Origin: Nansenia antarctica
Lineage: Eukaryota; Chordata; Actinopteri; Argentiniformes; Microstomatidae
Assembly: GCA_963989245.1 (NCBI GenBank)
Contig: OZ022340.1
Coordinates: 49,048,796 to 49,112,795 of the forward strand
Reading direction: 5' to 3'
DNA: 64,000 bases
Shown here one piece after another: positions 44,334-55,865 of the stretch (positions are counted from its first letter, which is position 1; every line of letters begins with the position of its first letter). Under the pieces are notes generated by a model. That model did no database searches. It was not told the DNA's origin and saw nothing but the letters and a program-made list of their open reading frames with translations. The position numbers were made by a program, and so were the translations under genes.

Positions 44334-47156
44334 ATGGGTCCCACCCAAACTTGGCTACGAAAAATTCTAAGAAGAAAATTACCCCCTGAGCCTGCGAGAG
44401 CGGGGGCGGAAGATGGCTCATCGGCAGACAACCCGGTAACGAACACAGGAACGGAACAGACTACGAGATTGATGATCAGCATACCTGAGGCTCCGACAGC
44501 TACAGCAGGACACACGCTCCAGAACTGCGTATGTGGTTGGACAAAGGTTACTTCCACCCATGGCCTGAAGATACACCAGGGCAAGAAAGGGTGCCTAAAG
44601 AAGGGTCAACAGGGAAGTCGCATCGACAGCTACTTTTTGAGAAGCAGGCCGAGTCAGTCGACTGAAGTTCAGCAGCAGGACACACACCACAGTCTGCAGG
44701 ACATCAACACCCCTGTCCCAGAGGAGGAAGAACAAGGCACAGGAGAGCAACCTGAATCCAACACATCACGACCACCAGCAGAGAAGAAGATCCAGGGGCG
44801 AAGGCCATTAGTCAAGTGGCCAAAGTCCTGCAACAAGACGCTGTGGAAGGAGGCCAACACTGATCTCTGCAACATCCTAGAAGGGATCAAAGGCACCACC
44901 ATGAAGAAGTTGGAGAGAATGGGCAACCTCATCTATGCCTATGGAGTGGAACAGTTCGGAGTGGTCGAAGGCAAACGATCTACTCAGTCAATTCCCACCA
45001 AGTCCAGAAGGCAGACAGAAATAGACCGACTAGTCAAGGAGAGGAGGCAGCTGAAGAAGCAATGGAGGAAGGCCACAGAGGAGGAGAAGGAGGGAATAAA
45101 CCTGCTGCAGGAAGAGATTAAGAGCAGGCTTGCAACACTGAGGAGAGCTGAAAACCTTCTGAAGAGGCGCAGAAGGAAGGAGCAAACAAGATCACGCTTC
45201 TACAAAGATCCTTTCAAATTTGTGAAGACTCTCTTCACAAAGGAGAAGAGCGGAAGTCTCTCAGTGGCAAAGGCCCACCTGGAAGAACATCTGAAAAAGG
45301 GCTGCACAGATGACCGACACCAGGAAGAGGTCACGCTCCCACCTGACATGCCACCAGTCAATCCACCAGAGCACGAACTAGATATCAGTCCACCCAGGTG
45401 GAGTGAAGTAGGCAACACTGTGCGTAGAGCAAGGGCCGCGTCAGCTCCAGGTCCCAACGGAGTTCCATACAGGCTCTACAAAAACGCACCAGATGTCCTG
45501 AGATTCCTCTGGAAGCTGATGAAAGTTGTGTGGCAAAAGAAGGCGATACCAACGTCCTGGCGGAGAGCCGGAGGGATCCTTATCCCCAAGGAAAAGGACT
45601 CAACAGAAATCGGACAGTTCCGGCAGATCAGCCTTCTAAATGTCGAGGGAAAAGTCTTCTTCAGCGTGGTCGCTCATAGGCTGGCAGGATACCTGCAAAG
45701 AAACAACCTGATTGACACGTCAATCCAGAAAGCAGGCATCTCAGGCTTCTCAGGGTGTGTCGAACATGCTAGTGTCATCTGGCATCAGATCCAGGTCGCC
45801 AAGAAGGAGGGAACGGATCTCCACGTGGTGTTCCTGGATCTCGCGAATGCCTTTGGCTCAGTCCCTCACAACCTCCTGTGGACAGCCTTCGACTACTTCA
45901 GGATCCCACCAGCTCTCACAACCCTTGTCAAGGCCTACTTCCAGGACGTCCAGCTCTGCGTGACCACAGCAGAGTACACCACAGCATGGCAACATCTGGA
46001 AGTGGGAATCATGGCCGGCTGCACCATCTCCCCGCTGGCCTTCACCCTGGCCATGGAGGTCATTATTCGGGCCTCTCGATGGGTGGTTGGCGGACAGCGA
46101 ATAAGACCTGGGCTGAGGCTGCCGCCGATCAGAGCCTACATGGATGACCTCACAACACTCACCACGACCAAGGCTTGCACAGTACGGCTACTAACAAAGC
46201 TCCAGGAAAACATTGAGTTGGCTCGCATGAAGATCAAGCCGAGCAAGTCCAGAAGCATCTCCATTGTCAAGGGGAAGCTGTCAGACCACCGCTTCCACAT
46301 TGGCAAAGAACCCATTCCAACGGTCTCCGAGAAGCCTGTGAAGAGCCTAGGTCGTTGGTATGATGCCTCCCTCAAAGATAAAGAGCAAGTAGAGCAGCTC
46401 AGGAAGGAGGTAGCCAGCGGCCTGGAGAACATCGACAGAACCCTGCTTCCTGGCAAGCTGAAGCTCTGGTGCATGCAGTATGGACTACTTCCACGTCTCC
46501 TGTGGCCACTAACCCTCTATGAAGTTCCTCTCTCAAAGGTGGAAAAGCTGGAGAGACTGGACAACTCATATGCAAGGAAGTGGCTTGGCCTTCCCAGGTG
46601 CCTCAGCAGCATTGGGCTCTACGGCAAAGGGATGTTACACCTGCCCATTTCCAGTCTGACAGAGGAGTACAAGTGTGCCAAAGTCAGACTGGAGATGATG
46701 CTTCTGGATTCGAATGATCCATTTGTAGCCCAAGCTGCCCCCATCCTGGCCACTGGGAGGAAGTGGACCCCATTGGCTGCAACTGAGCAGGCAAAGGCAG
46801 CACTCAGACACAGGGACATTGTGGGCCGAGTGCAGGAGGGGAGGAGTGGCCTTGGCCTCAGGATTAGTACACCGGCCTGGAGCAAGGCCAATCCATCTCA
46901 GAGACGCAAGCTGGTGGTCCAGGAGGTACGTCGGGAAGAGGAAGCAGGAAGGCGCGTACAAGCTGTGGCGCAGGCAAAGCAAGGGCAGTGGATGGCATGG
47001 GAAGGAGTGGAAAAGAGGAAGATCTCCTGGAAAGATCTGTGGGAGATGGAGGCATTCAGAGCGAGCTTCACCATCAGGGCTGCCTACGATGTCCTGCCTT
47101 CTCCTGCAAACCTAAGCCAGTGGTATGGCGAAGACCCCACGTGCCCTCTATGTTAA
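44334..47156 (+). CDS. HERO/R2-like LINE ORF: zinc finger and reverse transcriptase (copy B)
   Basis: The ORF is 940 codons. An N-terminal DNA-binding finger (CVCGWTKVTSTHGLKIHQ, then C) is at about residues 66-88. A basic coiled region sits at about 225-300. RT motifs run from 360: AASAPGPNGVPYRLYKN, HVVFLDLANAFGSVPH (catalytic Asp), GIMAGCTISPLAFTL, RAYMDDLTTL (catalytic DD; YMDD rather than the commoner ADD) and KSLGRWYDASLKD. The ORF stops at CPLC with TAA where copy A has CAA. The same frame continues SPATLKHILVGC, so a single C-to-T change cut off the endonuclease. HERO is suggested by the fish host and endonuclease motif; NeSL/R2 relatives are possible. Confidence 0.85.
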   Translation: MGPTQTWLRKILRRKLPPEPARAGAEDGSSADNPVTNTGTEQTTRLMISIPEAPTATAGHTLQNCVCGWTKVTSTHGLKIHQGKKGCLKKGQQGSRIDSYFLRSRPSQSTEVQQQDTHHSLQDINTPVPEEEEQGTGEQPESNTSRPPAEKKIQGRRPLVKWPKSCNKTLWKEANTDLCNILEGIKGTTMKKLERMGNLIYAYGVEQFGVVEGKRSTQSIPTKSRRQTEIDRLVKERRQLKKQWRKATEEEKEGINLLQEEIKSRLATLRRAENLLKRRRRKEQTRSRFYKDPFKFVKTLFTKEKSGSLSVAKAHLEEHLKKGCTDDRHQEEVTLPPDMPPVNPPEHELDISPPRWSEVGNTVRRARAASAPGPNGVPYRLYKNAPDVLRFLWKLMKVVWQKKAIPTSWRRAGGILIPKEKDSTEIGQFRQISLLNVEGKVFFSVVAHRLAGYLQRNNLIDTSIQKAGISGFSGCVEHASVIWHQIQVAKKEGTDLHVVFLDLANAFGSVPHNLLWTAFDYFRIPPALTTLVKAYFQDVQLCVTTAEYTTAWQHLEVGIMAGCTISPLAFTLAMEVIIRASRWVVGGQRIRPGLRLPPIRAYMDDLTTLTTTKACTVRLLTKLQENIELARMKIKPSKSRSISIVKGKLSDHRFHIGKEPIPTVSEKPVKSLGRWYDASLKDKEQVEQLRKEVASGLENIDRTLLPGKLKLWCMQYGLLPRLLWPLTLYEVPLSKVEKLERLDNSYARKWLGLPRCLSSIGLYGKGMLHLPISSLTEEYKCAKVRLEMMLLDSNDPFVAQAAPILATGRKWTPLAATEQAKAALRHRDIVGRVQEGRSGLGLRISTPAWSKANPSQRRKLVVQEVRREEEAGRRVQAVAQAKQGQWMAWEGVEKRKISWKDLWEMEAFRASFTIRAAYDVLPSPANLSQWYGEDPTCPLC

Positions 47157-47350
47157 AGTCCAGCAACACTGAAGCACATCTTAGTGGGATGCAAGACCAG
47201 CCTCACCCAAGGCCGTTACACCTGGCGGCACGACCAGGTGCTGGAAAGTCAACGGACAAGTGTGAACGCCCTTCCTCCCCCGTCATCCCGGTGGCAGCCA
47301 GCACCATTTGTTCGGGAGGGCAAGGGTCAAGCCAGCCTCCATAAGACCAG
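47157..47350 (+). pseudogene. Start of the endonuclease region of copy B, truncated
   Basis: Matches copy A from AAAGTCCAGCAACACTGAAG but lacks 21 bp (AAGGTGTCTTGCAGCAGTGCT in copy A) and six bp later. Similarity ends at 47350 after CATAAGACCAG. Confidence 0.85.
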
Positions 47351-47382
47351 AAGGCTCTCTCCACTTGGGCTCTGAAGTTTAG

Positions 47383-48009
47383 TGTAACAGTAACAGTCCT
47401 GAGGTCGTCAGTACAGCCCAGGACCTGAGACAGAGAGCTGAGCAGAGGAGAGCCCAGCTCCAGCAGCACAGAGTCCAGATCGGGAGAGTTCTGGTGTCTG
47501 TGAGGTCTGGGAGAGAGGAGGAGGAGGTACTGGTGGAGGAGCTGGATAGACTGGCCTCTGTGCTCACATCTACAGGCAATGAGCTGAATAGACTGGAGGT
47601 AATCAATGCATTTATGACCTCTCTTGTGAATTAATATGCCATCATTATACTGAAGTGAAACAGCTGCTGAAACTGCTTTGAGTGTAGTGAGTATGAAAAT
47701 CATATGTTGTTTCCTGGCAGATCTTTATTGAGGGTGAAGAGATTATTACAGTTTCATCCACCACACTTCTAGAGGTTCTGATTGATGATTCAACACATTG
47801 TTGTTTATTTCCAGTTTGTGCAGCTGGTTAATCAGCTTTGTAACAACATACTGTAGTCTGATATGGTGTAACCTTACCTCTTATATTGTTGGCATCTCTC
47901 TCTCTAACTTTTCTCTCTCTCTCTCTCTCTCATGTGTCAGCTTGTTCCCCCAGAACCAGTTCTCTCACATGAGACAAGTGCCTGGACAGATGAGCATGAA
48001 CTAAAATGA
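47383..48009 (+). CDS. Two candidate 3' exons of an unidentified coiled-coil gene
   Basis: Exon 1 (about 47383-47598) reads VVSTAQDLRQRAEQRRAQLQ, then QHRVQIGRVLVSVRSGREEE and EVLVEELDRLASVLTSTGNE, then LNRLE, and ends at a GTAATC donor in phase 0. Exon 2 (47941-48009) follows a CT-rich tract and CAG acceptor: LVPPEPVLSHETSAWTDEHE, then LK and a stop. Both are in frame. The Gln/Glu/Leu-rich pattern predicts a coiled coil. The gene is not recognised and its upstream part would be where the LINEs now lie, so it may be a broken gene. Confidence 0.4.
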
Positions 48010-48127
48010 ATTGTATTATGTTTGTTCATAAAAACAGTTTGAAAGCTAAACATTTGTCATGTGAAAGTGACTATTTTCTCTTTAAATGGACAGGGAGCCA
48101 GCAGGCAGACTGTCTGGCCTGGGGGAG

Positions 48128-48312
48128 TCACACAGACCCACAGACCCAGCCCCACAGACCCAGACACACAGACCCAGACACACAGACCCAGACACACAGA
48201 CCCAGACACACAGACCCAGCCCCACAGACCCAGACACACAGACACAGACCCAGACACACAGACCCAGACACACAGACCCAGACCCACAGACCCAGACCCA
48301 CAGACCCAGACT
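48128..48312. repeat. CACAGACCCAGA tandem array
   Basis: 12-bp units CACAGACCCAGA / CACAGACCCAGC / CACAGACCCAGACA, open in several frames because 12 is divisible by three. Confidence 0.9.
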
Positions 48313-48317
48313 ATGGA

Positions 48318-49614
48318 CAGAGATATGTGCCACTAGAAACTGAATTTGAATTACTGACATTTGAATTTGAATTGCTCAATTCGAATACTTTAATTTAAAA
48401 TATATATTTTTATCACATAATTTGAATTTGTATTGTTTAACTTGATTCAGTTTTTCAATTCAGTTATTCAAGTTAAACAATACAAATTCAAATTATGTGA
48501 TTCAAATAAAAAATTGTAATTCAAATTGAGCAATTCAAATTCAAAGTTAGTAATTCAAATTCAAAGTCAGTAATTCAAATTCAGATTCTAGTGGCACATA
48601 TCTCTGGCCATAATCCGGGTCCTTAGGGAAGTTTAAAGAACGCACTCCCAGTGTTGCCAATTTGGTGACTTTGTCCCTATCTGGTGACTTTCCAGAGCCC
48701 CTTGGCGACTTAATTAGTCAAAAGAAAAAAAAAGACAAAAATCGCTATTATGCCGCTATGAGTACACTGACCAACGCGACGCAGACCGACCAACTATAAA
48801 TTGGGAGAGCCCTTGCGTAGGCTACGGCGTAGCCGCGTGTAAATTCGACGCAGAAGTATAAATTGGGCTTTGCGGTCTGTGTAGGCACTGCCGCGTAGTT
48901 ACATTTTTGGAGAGGTGTGCGTGAGCCTACGGCGTAGGCTTTTACGCAGAAGTATAAATTGGGCTTGAGTGTTGAGGGAGAGAGGAGACGGCAACCCTCG
49001 CTCGCCATAGACTGTATCCCTACTCGTCTCTCCCGAGCTTGGTTGTAACGTGAACCGTGGAATACGGGATATGTTAGATGCTTTACAGTAATTCCCCAAA
49101 TGACCAGAAAAGGAAGCTAGATTTGTCGCTGGTCGCTTTTGACTAATTAAGTCGCAATGGGGCTCTGGAAAGTCGCCAGATATAGGGACAAAGTCGCCAA
49201 GTTGGCAACACTGGAGTGCGTTCTTTAAACTTCCTTGGGTACGTTAATGAAAGGTGCTGATTGGCCGAAAAGGAGTTAGGTCAATCAGCGTTTGATTGCT
49301 CTTCCTTAAGGACCCGGATTATGGCCAGCGATATGTGCCACTAGAATCTGAATTTGAATTACTGACTTTGAATTTGAATTACTGACTTTGAATTTGAATT
49401 ACTCAATTTGAATAAAACAAATGAATTTGAATCACATAATTTGAATTTGTATTGTTTAACTTGAATAACTGAATTGAAAAACTGAATCAAGTTAAACAAT
49501 ACAAATTCAAATTATGTGATTCAAATTCTTTTTTTAAATGAAAGTATTCAGATTTAGCCATTCAAATTCAAATGTCAGTAATACAAATTCAGTTTCTAGT
49601 GGCACAGATCTCTG
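48318..49614. repeat. Large nested palindrome (fold-back element), about 1.3 kb
   Basis: The outermost sequence CAGAGATATGTGCCACTAG is matched in reverse complement at 49591-49614. Next inward, 48318-48605 and 49325-49614 are each hairpins of AATTTGAATT-type sequence. Inside these, 48606-48725 (CCATAATCCGGGTCCTTAGG, CAGTGTTGCCAATTTGGTGA) pairs with 49130-49325. Direct repeats of GCAGAAGTATAAATTGGGCT lie in the centre. No coding frame. Confidence 0.85.
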
Positions 49615-49832
49615 CTCATACCAGACACACAGATGGACCCCAGGAAGCGTTCACCTCACCTGTGTGGAGGGATACTGGGAGAAGACGTCTCTGGGACCTG
49701 GATGTCAATAAATGTTGATACTTGTTTCACTCTTTCCTCCTGAGACCTCCACTGGTAGTATAAACATGTTTTATGTCATATGATTGGCTGTATCATTCTT
49801 TTATGTAACACTATGTTGAATCATGATATATA

Positions 49833-51474
49833 CAGTTAGGTCCGGAAGTATTTGGACAGTGACACAATTTCCATAATTTTGGCTCTGTATGCCACCACAA
49901 TGGATTTGAAATGAAACAATTGAGATGTAATTGAAGTGCTGACTTTCAGCTTTAATTCAAGGGGTTGAACAAAAATATTGTATGAAACGTTTAGGAATTG
50001 CAACCATTTTTATACACAGTCCCCTATTTTCAGGAGCTCAAAAGTAATTGGACAAATTAACATAATCATAAATACAATTTTCATTTTTAATACTTTATCA
50101 AGAATCCTTTGCAGGCAATGACAGCCTGAAGTCTGGAACACATGGACATCACCAAATGCTGGGTTTCCTCCTTTGTGATGCTTTGCCAGGCCTTTACTGC
50201 AGCAGTCCTCAGTTGTTGTTTGTTCGTGGGTCTTTGTGCCTTTAGTTTTGTCTTCAGCAAGTGAAATGCATGCTTGATCGGGTTGAGATCAGGTGATTGA
50301 CTCTGGCCATTGCAGAATATTCCACTTATTTGCCTTAAAAAAACTCCTGGGTTGCTTACGCAGTATGTTTTAGGTCATTGTCCATCTGTATTTGAAGCAC
50401 CATCCAATCAACTTTGCTGGATTTGTCTGAATCTGAGCAGACAGAATATCCCTAAACACTTCAGAATTCATCTGTCTGCTTCTGTCTTCTGTCACATCAT
50501 CAATAAACACTAGTGACCTAGTGCCATTGGAAGACATGCATGCCCATGTTATCACACTGCCTCCACGTTTTTTTTACAGATTATGTGGTATGTGTCGAAT
50601 CATGAGCCGTTCCAAGCCTTCTCCATACTTTTTTCTTCCTATCAGTCTGGTACAGGTTGATCTTAGTTTAATCTGTCCAAAGAATGCTGTTTCAGAACAG
50701 GGCTGGCTTTTTTAGATGTTTTTTGTCAAAGTCTGATCTGGCCTTTCAATTCTTGAGGCATATGAATGGCTTGCACCTTGAGGTGAACCCTCTGTATGTT
50801 CTTGTGTGAAGTCTTTCTTTTATGGTACCCTTGGATAATGATATGCCTACCTCCTGGAGACTGTTCTTCACTTGGCTAGATGTTGTGAAGGGGTTTTTCT
50901 TTACCATGTAAAGGATCCTGTGATCATCCACCACTCTTGTCTTCCATGGACGTCCAGACCTTTTTGTGGTGTCGAGCTCACCAGTGCATTCTTTTTTTCT
51001 CAGAATATACCAAACAGTTAATTTGGCCACTCCTAATGTTCCCGCTATCTCTCTGATGGATTTTGTTTCGGTTTTTGCAGCCTAAGGATGGCCTTTTTCA
51101 CTTGCATTGAGAGCTCCATTGACTGCATGTTGTGCGTATACAGCAACAGCTTCCAAATGCACATGCCACACTTGGAATCAACTCAGACCTTTTACCTGCT
51201 TAATTGCTCAAAAAAATAATGAAGGAATAGCCCACACTGGCCCATGAAACAGCTTTTGAGTCAATTGTCCAATTACTTTTGGTCCCTTGAAAAAAAGAGC
51301 TGTAATTCCTAAACCCTTCCTTCAATTTGGATGTGAATACCCTTACCCTAAAGCTGAGAGTCTGCACTTTAAGCCCATATTCATTATATAACTGTAACTT
51401 GAAGATGTTTTGGTAAACAGTTATTCTCACAAATAAAAATTCTGTCTGTGTCCAAATATATATGGACCTAACTG
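49833..51474 (-). mobile_element. Tc1/mariner-like element, degraded transposase
   Basis: TA target sites at 49831-49832 and 51475-51476; ends CAGTTAGGTCCGGAAGTATT and the complement CAGTTAGGTCCATATATATT. On the minus strand the transposase has an HTH region at about 50730-51100 (ELDTTKRSGRPWKTRVVDD, NSLQEVGISLSKGTIKERLH). A middle piece (WACMSSNGTRSLVFIDDVTE) lies near 50530 and a C-terminal piece near 50130-50290 has NPD-x-NPIEH-like and TKEETQHLV. Frameshifts and stops throughout make it inactive. Confidence 0.85.
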
Positions 51475-52029
51475 TATAGTATACGTATGTATGTATGCAT
51501 GTATGTATGTTTCTGTACAAATTGAAGGAATGTGTTCATATGTGATATGAAATAATAAGTCCAGCAGTAGCATGGTCAGGGGGGAGTGTGTCAGTGATAA
51601 ACTCTCCCATCTCAATGCATACTGATACTGTATGGGAGGGAAACGTCATGAATGAAGTCAGATTATTAGCTTGGTTTCACTTCACTATAACATGTATTTT
51701 ACTATCTCTGTGACCTGGATGTCAATAAAAGCTTTTAGCTTGTCGTTGTTTGATTCTGTCCTCCTGAGACATCCACTGGTCGTACTGGGAGAAGACCTCC
51801 ACCCCATCAGCTCCCAGTAGTAATAAATGAAGAGAACAACATCCAGACAGTAATAACAGAACCTCACACTACTGGGCAGATGAACTATATCAGGGTGGGG
51901 GATCAAACCAATTCACACTGGATACAACTGACTTGTTGTTTCATGAGGTAAACCATGTCATCTAGGTAAAAGGGCTTCCTGTGGAATATCTATTTGCATG
52001 TAAGATTTTACTGACTTCAATCAATCAAT

Positions 52030-54650
52030 CAATCAGAAATGGAAAAAAGGGGGGAGGAACAGCTACCATAGCTTCAAATAACCTAAACTGCAGGAGCATA
52101 TCCTTTGATATATTCTCCTCCTTTGAATATCATGCCACAGTTATGGCATGCCAACCACCTATTCTTACGGTAACTGTATACAGGCCGCCGAAACCAGCCC
52201 CTACCTTCCTACCTGACTTCTCTGAGTTCCTATCCATTATCCATCCCAACTATGATAGGATTATTATCACTGGTGATTTTAACTTTCATGTTGATAATGA
52301 GGCTGACTTGAGGGCTAGGGAATTTATTGACCTCTTGGAATCTATGGATTTTGTCCAACATGTCAATGAACCCACCCACAATCATGGCCATACCCTTGAT
52401 CTTGTGATTACAAAGGGTCTTGAGGTCTCAATATCAGGTATCAGCGACCTGGCCCTCTCTGACCATTTCTGTATTTTCTTTACCATTGTAACACGTAAAG
52501 CTGAAAGCAATGCTGAACGTGTTGTTAAAAAACGTTATCTTACCCCTGCAGTGGCTGAACATTTCAAAGCTTTAATGAACAGTAATCACACAACTCCCAC
52601 GTTATGTGAAAACGACTTAGTAATTACCTTTAACAATAAAGTAAAAATGGCCCTAGACTCCCTGGCACCTACCAAACTAAAAAAGGTTGGAGCCAAGAGG
52701 AGAGCACCATGGCGAAACAGTGAAATAAATCTCTTAAAGAGAACATGTAGAAAAGCTGAGCGCAGATGGAGAAAGAGCAAACTACAGATTGATCAGAATA
52801 TTTTTAAAGAACATCTATCTGCCTTTAACTTGGCAATGCGAAATGCTAGGAAAAATCACTTCTCAAAGATAATATCTACAAACAAGAATAACCCCAGGGT
52901 CTTGTTCTCGACAATTGATTGCCTTGTAAACCCTGCTCCTAGGACTCTAGACGGCGCAGCCTCTGTCACCAAATGCGAGGAATTTGCAGCCCACTTCAGG
53001 GATAAGATAACAAATATTAGAATGTGTATTACTCAGGAAAGACTAGGTTTGTGTAGCACCACAGATCCGCCACCACAGAACATGACTATGAGCATGTTCA
53101 CCATGATTAGTACGGAAACACTAGGTAAAATTGTGTCACAGCTTAAACCGTCTACGTGTCCTCTTGACCCTATTCCTACCACCTTTTTTAAGGACATTTT
53201 TGAATCTGTGTCTGATGACATACTAGGCATTGTAAATCACTCCCTACTTAAAGGGATATTTCCAGCGGCGCTAAAAACTGCCCTGGTTAGACCCACCCTG
53301 AAGAAAAGTAACCTAGATCCTTCTGATCCAAAAAACTGTAGACCAATATCCAATCTCACTTTTCTAAGCAAAATTTTAGAAAAGGCAGCGTATAGACAGC
53401 TTCATGAATTCTTAGTCCTAAATAATAGGTATGACCCACTTCAGTCAGGTTTCCGATCATACCACAGCACAGAAACCGCTTTGCTTAAGGTAACTAATGA
53501 CCTTAGGATAAATGCAGACTCGAAAAAACTCTCGATTCTTGTACTCTTAGACTTAAGTGCAGCCTTTGATACGGTAGACCACTCCATACTTATTGAGAGA
53601 CTTGAAAACTGGGTTGGCCTCTCAGGTCCGGTCTTAAACTGGTTCAGGACTTACCTGGCTGACCGTGATTACTTTGTAGCCCTTGGTGACCATAAGTCAA
53701 AAAATTATAGCACAACCTGTGGAGTTCCCCAGGGGTCCATTTTAGGACCGTTGCTTTTTAGCCTATACATGCTACCCCTCAGTTCTGTTATCAAGAAGCA
53801 TAGCGTTAACTACCACAGCTATGCTGACGACACTCAGCTTTATATCTCAGTAACTCCCAACGACTACAAGATGATCGACCACCTGATAGACTGTATTGCC
53901 GATATTAATATTTGGATGACACAAAACTTTCTTCAACTCAATCAAGAAAAAACAGAGGTATTGATCATTGGCGAGAAAACTGGGAGAGAGAAATTATCTG
54001 CACACTTGAAAACACTAGCTCTTAACACTAAGTGTCAGGCCAGGAATCTTGGTGTCATAATTGACCCAGATCTAAATTTTGAAACTCATATTAATAACAC
54101 TATTAAAACATCCTTCTACCATCTAAGAAACATCACTAAGGTACAATCATTTCTCTCCCAGGCAGACACTGAAAAATTAATGCATGCGTTTGTTACTAGT
54201 AGGCTAGATTACTGTAATGCTCTCCTGACAGGTCTCCCCAAAAAAATGATAAATAGACTACAAATGGTTCAAAATGCTGCTGCTCGTGTCCTTACTAGGA
54301 CCAAACGGAGAGCGCACATCACACCTGTCTTAAGATCACTACACTGGCTCCCTGTCAGTCATAGAATAGACTTTAAGATCCTTTTACTAGTTTATAAATC
54401 ACTTCACTGTGATGCACCCAATTACATGGTGGACATGCTCATAAGATACACACCAGCTAGACCCCTACGGTCTAGTGGCACGGAACTTTTAATAGTGCCA
54501 GAGGCTAGGACAAAGAGATTTGGAGGATCAGCTTTTAGCATATATGCTCCTAGATTGTGGAACACCCTACCTGAGGGCCTGAGGTTGTCTAAAACTCAGG
54601 ACATTTTTAAGCGTGACCTCAAAACCTACTTATTCAATGTCGCCTTTTGA
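52030..54650 (+). CDS. LINE ORF2: AP endonuclease (partial) and reverse transcriptase
   Basis: About 870 codons are open. The apurinic-type endonuclease lacks its first motifs but keeps TVTVYRPPKPAPTFL, IIITGDFNFHVDNEADLRA and ALSDHFCIFF (the SDH catalytic box). RT motifs: NCRPISNLTFLSKILEKAAY, DPLQSGFRSYHSTETALLK, VLLDLSAAFDTVDHSILIER, GVPQGSILGPLLFSLYMLP, NYHSYADDTQLYISVTPN (catalytic ADD) and KCQARNLGVIIDPDLNFE. The C-terminus has RLDYCNALLTGLPKK, LHWLPVSHRIDFKILLLVYK and the final APRLWNTLPEGLRLS. The open frame upstream of about 52030 is flanking sequence. The absence of stops over 2.6 kb suggests recent insertion. Confidence 0.9.
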
Positions 54651-55316
54651 TACTAAGGGAGACATTGGACATTATAGAACTAGGATCACTAGGCCATTAC
54701 ACCATACTCGTGTTTTTGAGATTTGTATTGACAGGAAAATGGACCCGGGTGCTGATGAGGCACTGTCAGCTCCAAATAGCACCTAGAGCAGTACTGGAAC
54801 CGGTACAAGGGTGTACCAGGACCACCATCAGGTTGTATTGCTGTCATCTTTACTGTCGTCTCTATTGTGTTGTTGCATCATAACTGTGCTTAAGTTTCTC
54901 CTTTGGCAGGACCTGTGACCATACTGGATGCAGAACGATGCAAATACAACACAAAATTTATGGACAGTGTGTACGCCGATAATATGCAAGGAATTTTTCC
55001 TGGATACATGGTGTACAGGTTTTTGCCCTTGCTTGCTTGCTTTGTGCCGGTGGTCCTGGCCTCCCCTGGACCGCTGGGTACTGGTAAGCAAACTGGCTAG
55101 TAGTCGCTCTATTGGTAGAGGGCTGCAAGGGAATTTTTCCTGGCTACATAGTATACAGGTTTTTTTTACTTTTGCCTGCTCGCGGCTCTGTCAGTATTGA
55201 TTGATTGATTGACTGATTGACTGAACATTTTCATTGTGTGAAGCGCATTGAGTTACATCTTGTAAGAAATGCGCTATACAAATAAAATTTGATTTGATTT
55301 GATTTGATTTGACTTC
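52030..55316 (+). mobile_element. L2/CR1-like LINE, nearly intact ORF2
   Basis: A long ORF is followed by about 660 bp of 3' UTR and a (GATTT)n tail. Its last 380 bp match the truncated copy at 13165-13545. The 5' end is truncated within the endonuclease and preceded by (TCAA)n. Confidence 0.85.
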
Positions 55317-55636
55317 TGTATTTATGTTGTAATAAAGGCATTCAAGTCACTAGGGAAAGAATTTCACCTTTTTGCTCAACCACAGAAATGGGGGTTAGTT
55401 CCACTTAAGTCCACAGGGTGGCGCCAGAGCAGCATGACTAGACAGGAAAAGGAAAAGGACTGGAGTCTTGAGGCTCAGTTCCATTCTGAAGAGCTAGGAG
55501 CAGGACAGTCATCAGAGTGGAATCCAGCCTCAGAAAACCAAATGAGTTGATTCAGTGTGAACTGAGAGTGCTCTTATTGACTGACTGTGTGACACAGTCA
55601 ATGACAGCTATGTGAAAATCACTTCATTATCACTCC

Positions 55637-55865
55637 AGTCCTCCAGGACCTCCACCAGCTCCCAGTCTGATTAAGGTTTCAGATTCTCCTTACCACCTAC
55701 AAAGCCTTCAACAACATGGCACCCTCCAACCTCTCTGACCTCCTCCTCCAGCACACCCCTAGCCCAGGTCTCATGTCAGCTGATGCCAACCTCTTTGTCC
55801 CCTTCACCAGCACTAAACACCGGACCTGGCTTTCTCCGCTGCAGACCCCACTCTTTGGAACATTT
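55637..55865 (+). mobile_element. L2-like LINE ORF2 end, decayed
   Basis: Reads LQDLHQLPV, a stop, then LRFQILLTTYKAFNNMAP, NLSDLLLQHTPSP and SADANLFVPFTSTKHRTW, the LHWLPV-to-C-terminus segment of an L2/CR1 ORF2. Confidence 0.75.

Noticed and set aside
47203..47703. 166-codon minus-strand ORF
   Set aside because: Overlaps LINE copy B and the coiled-coil exon on the other strand with no recognisable motif.
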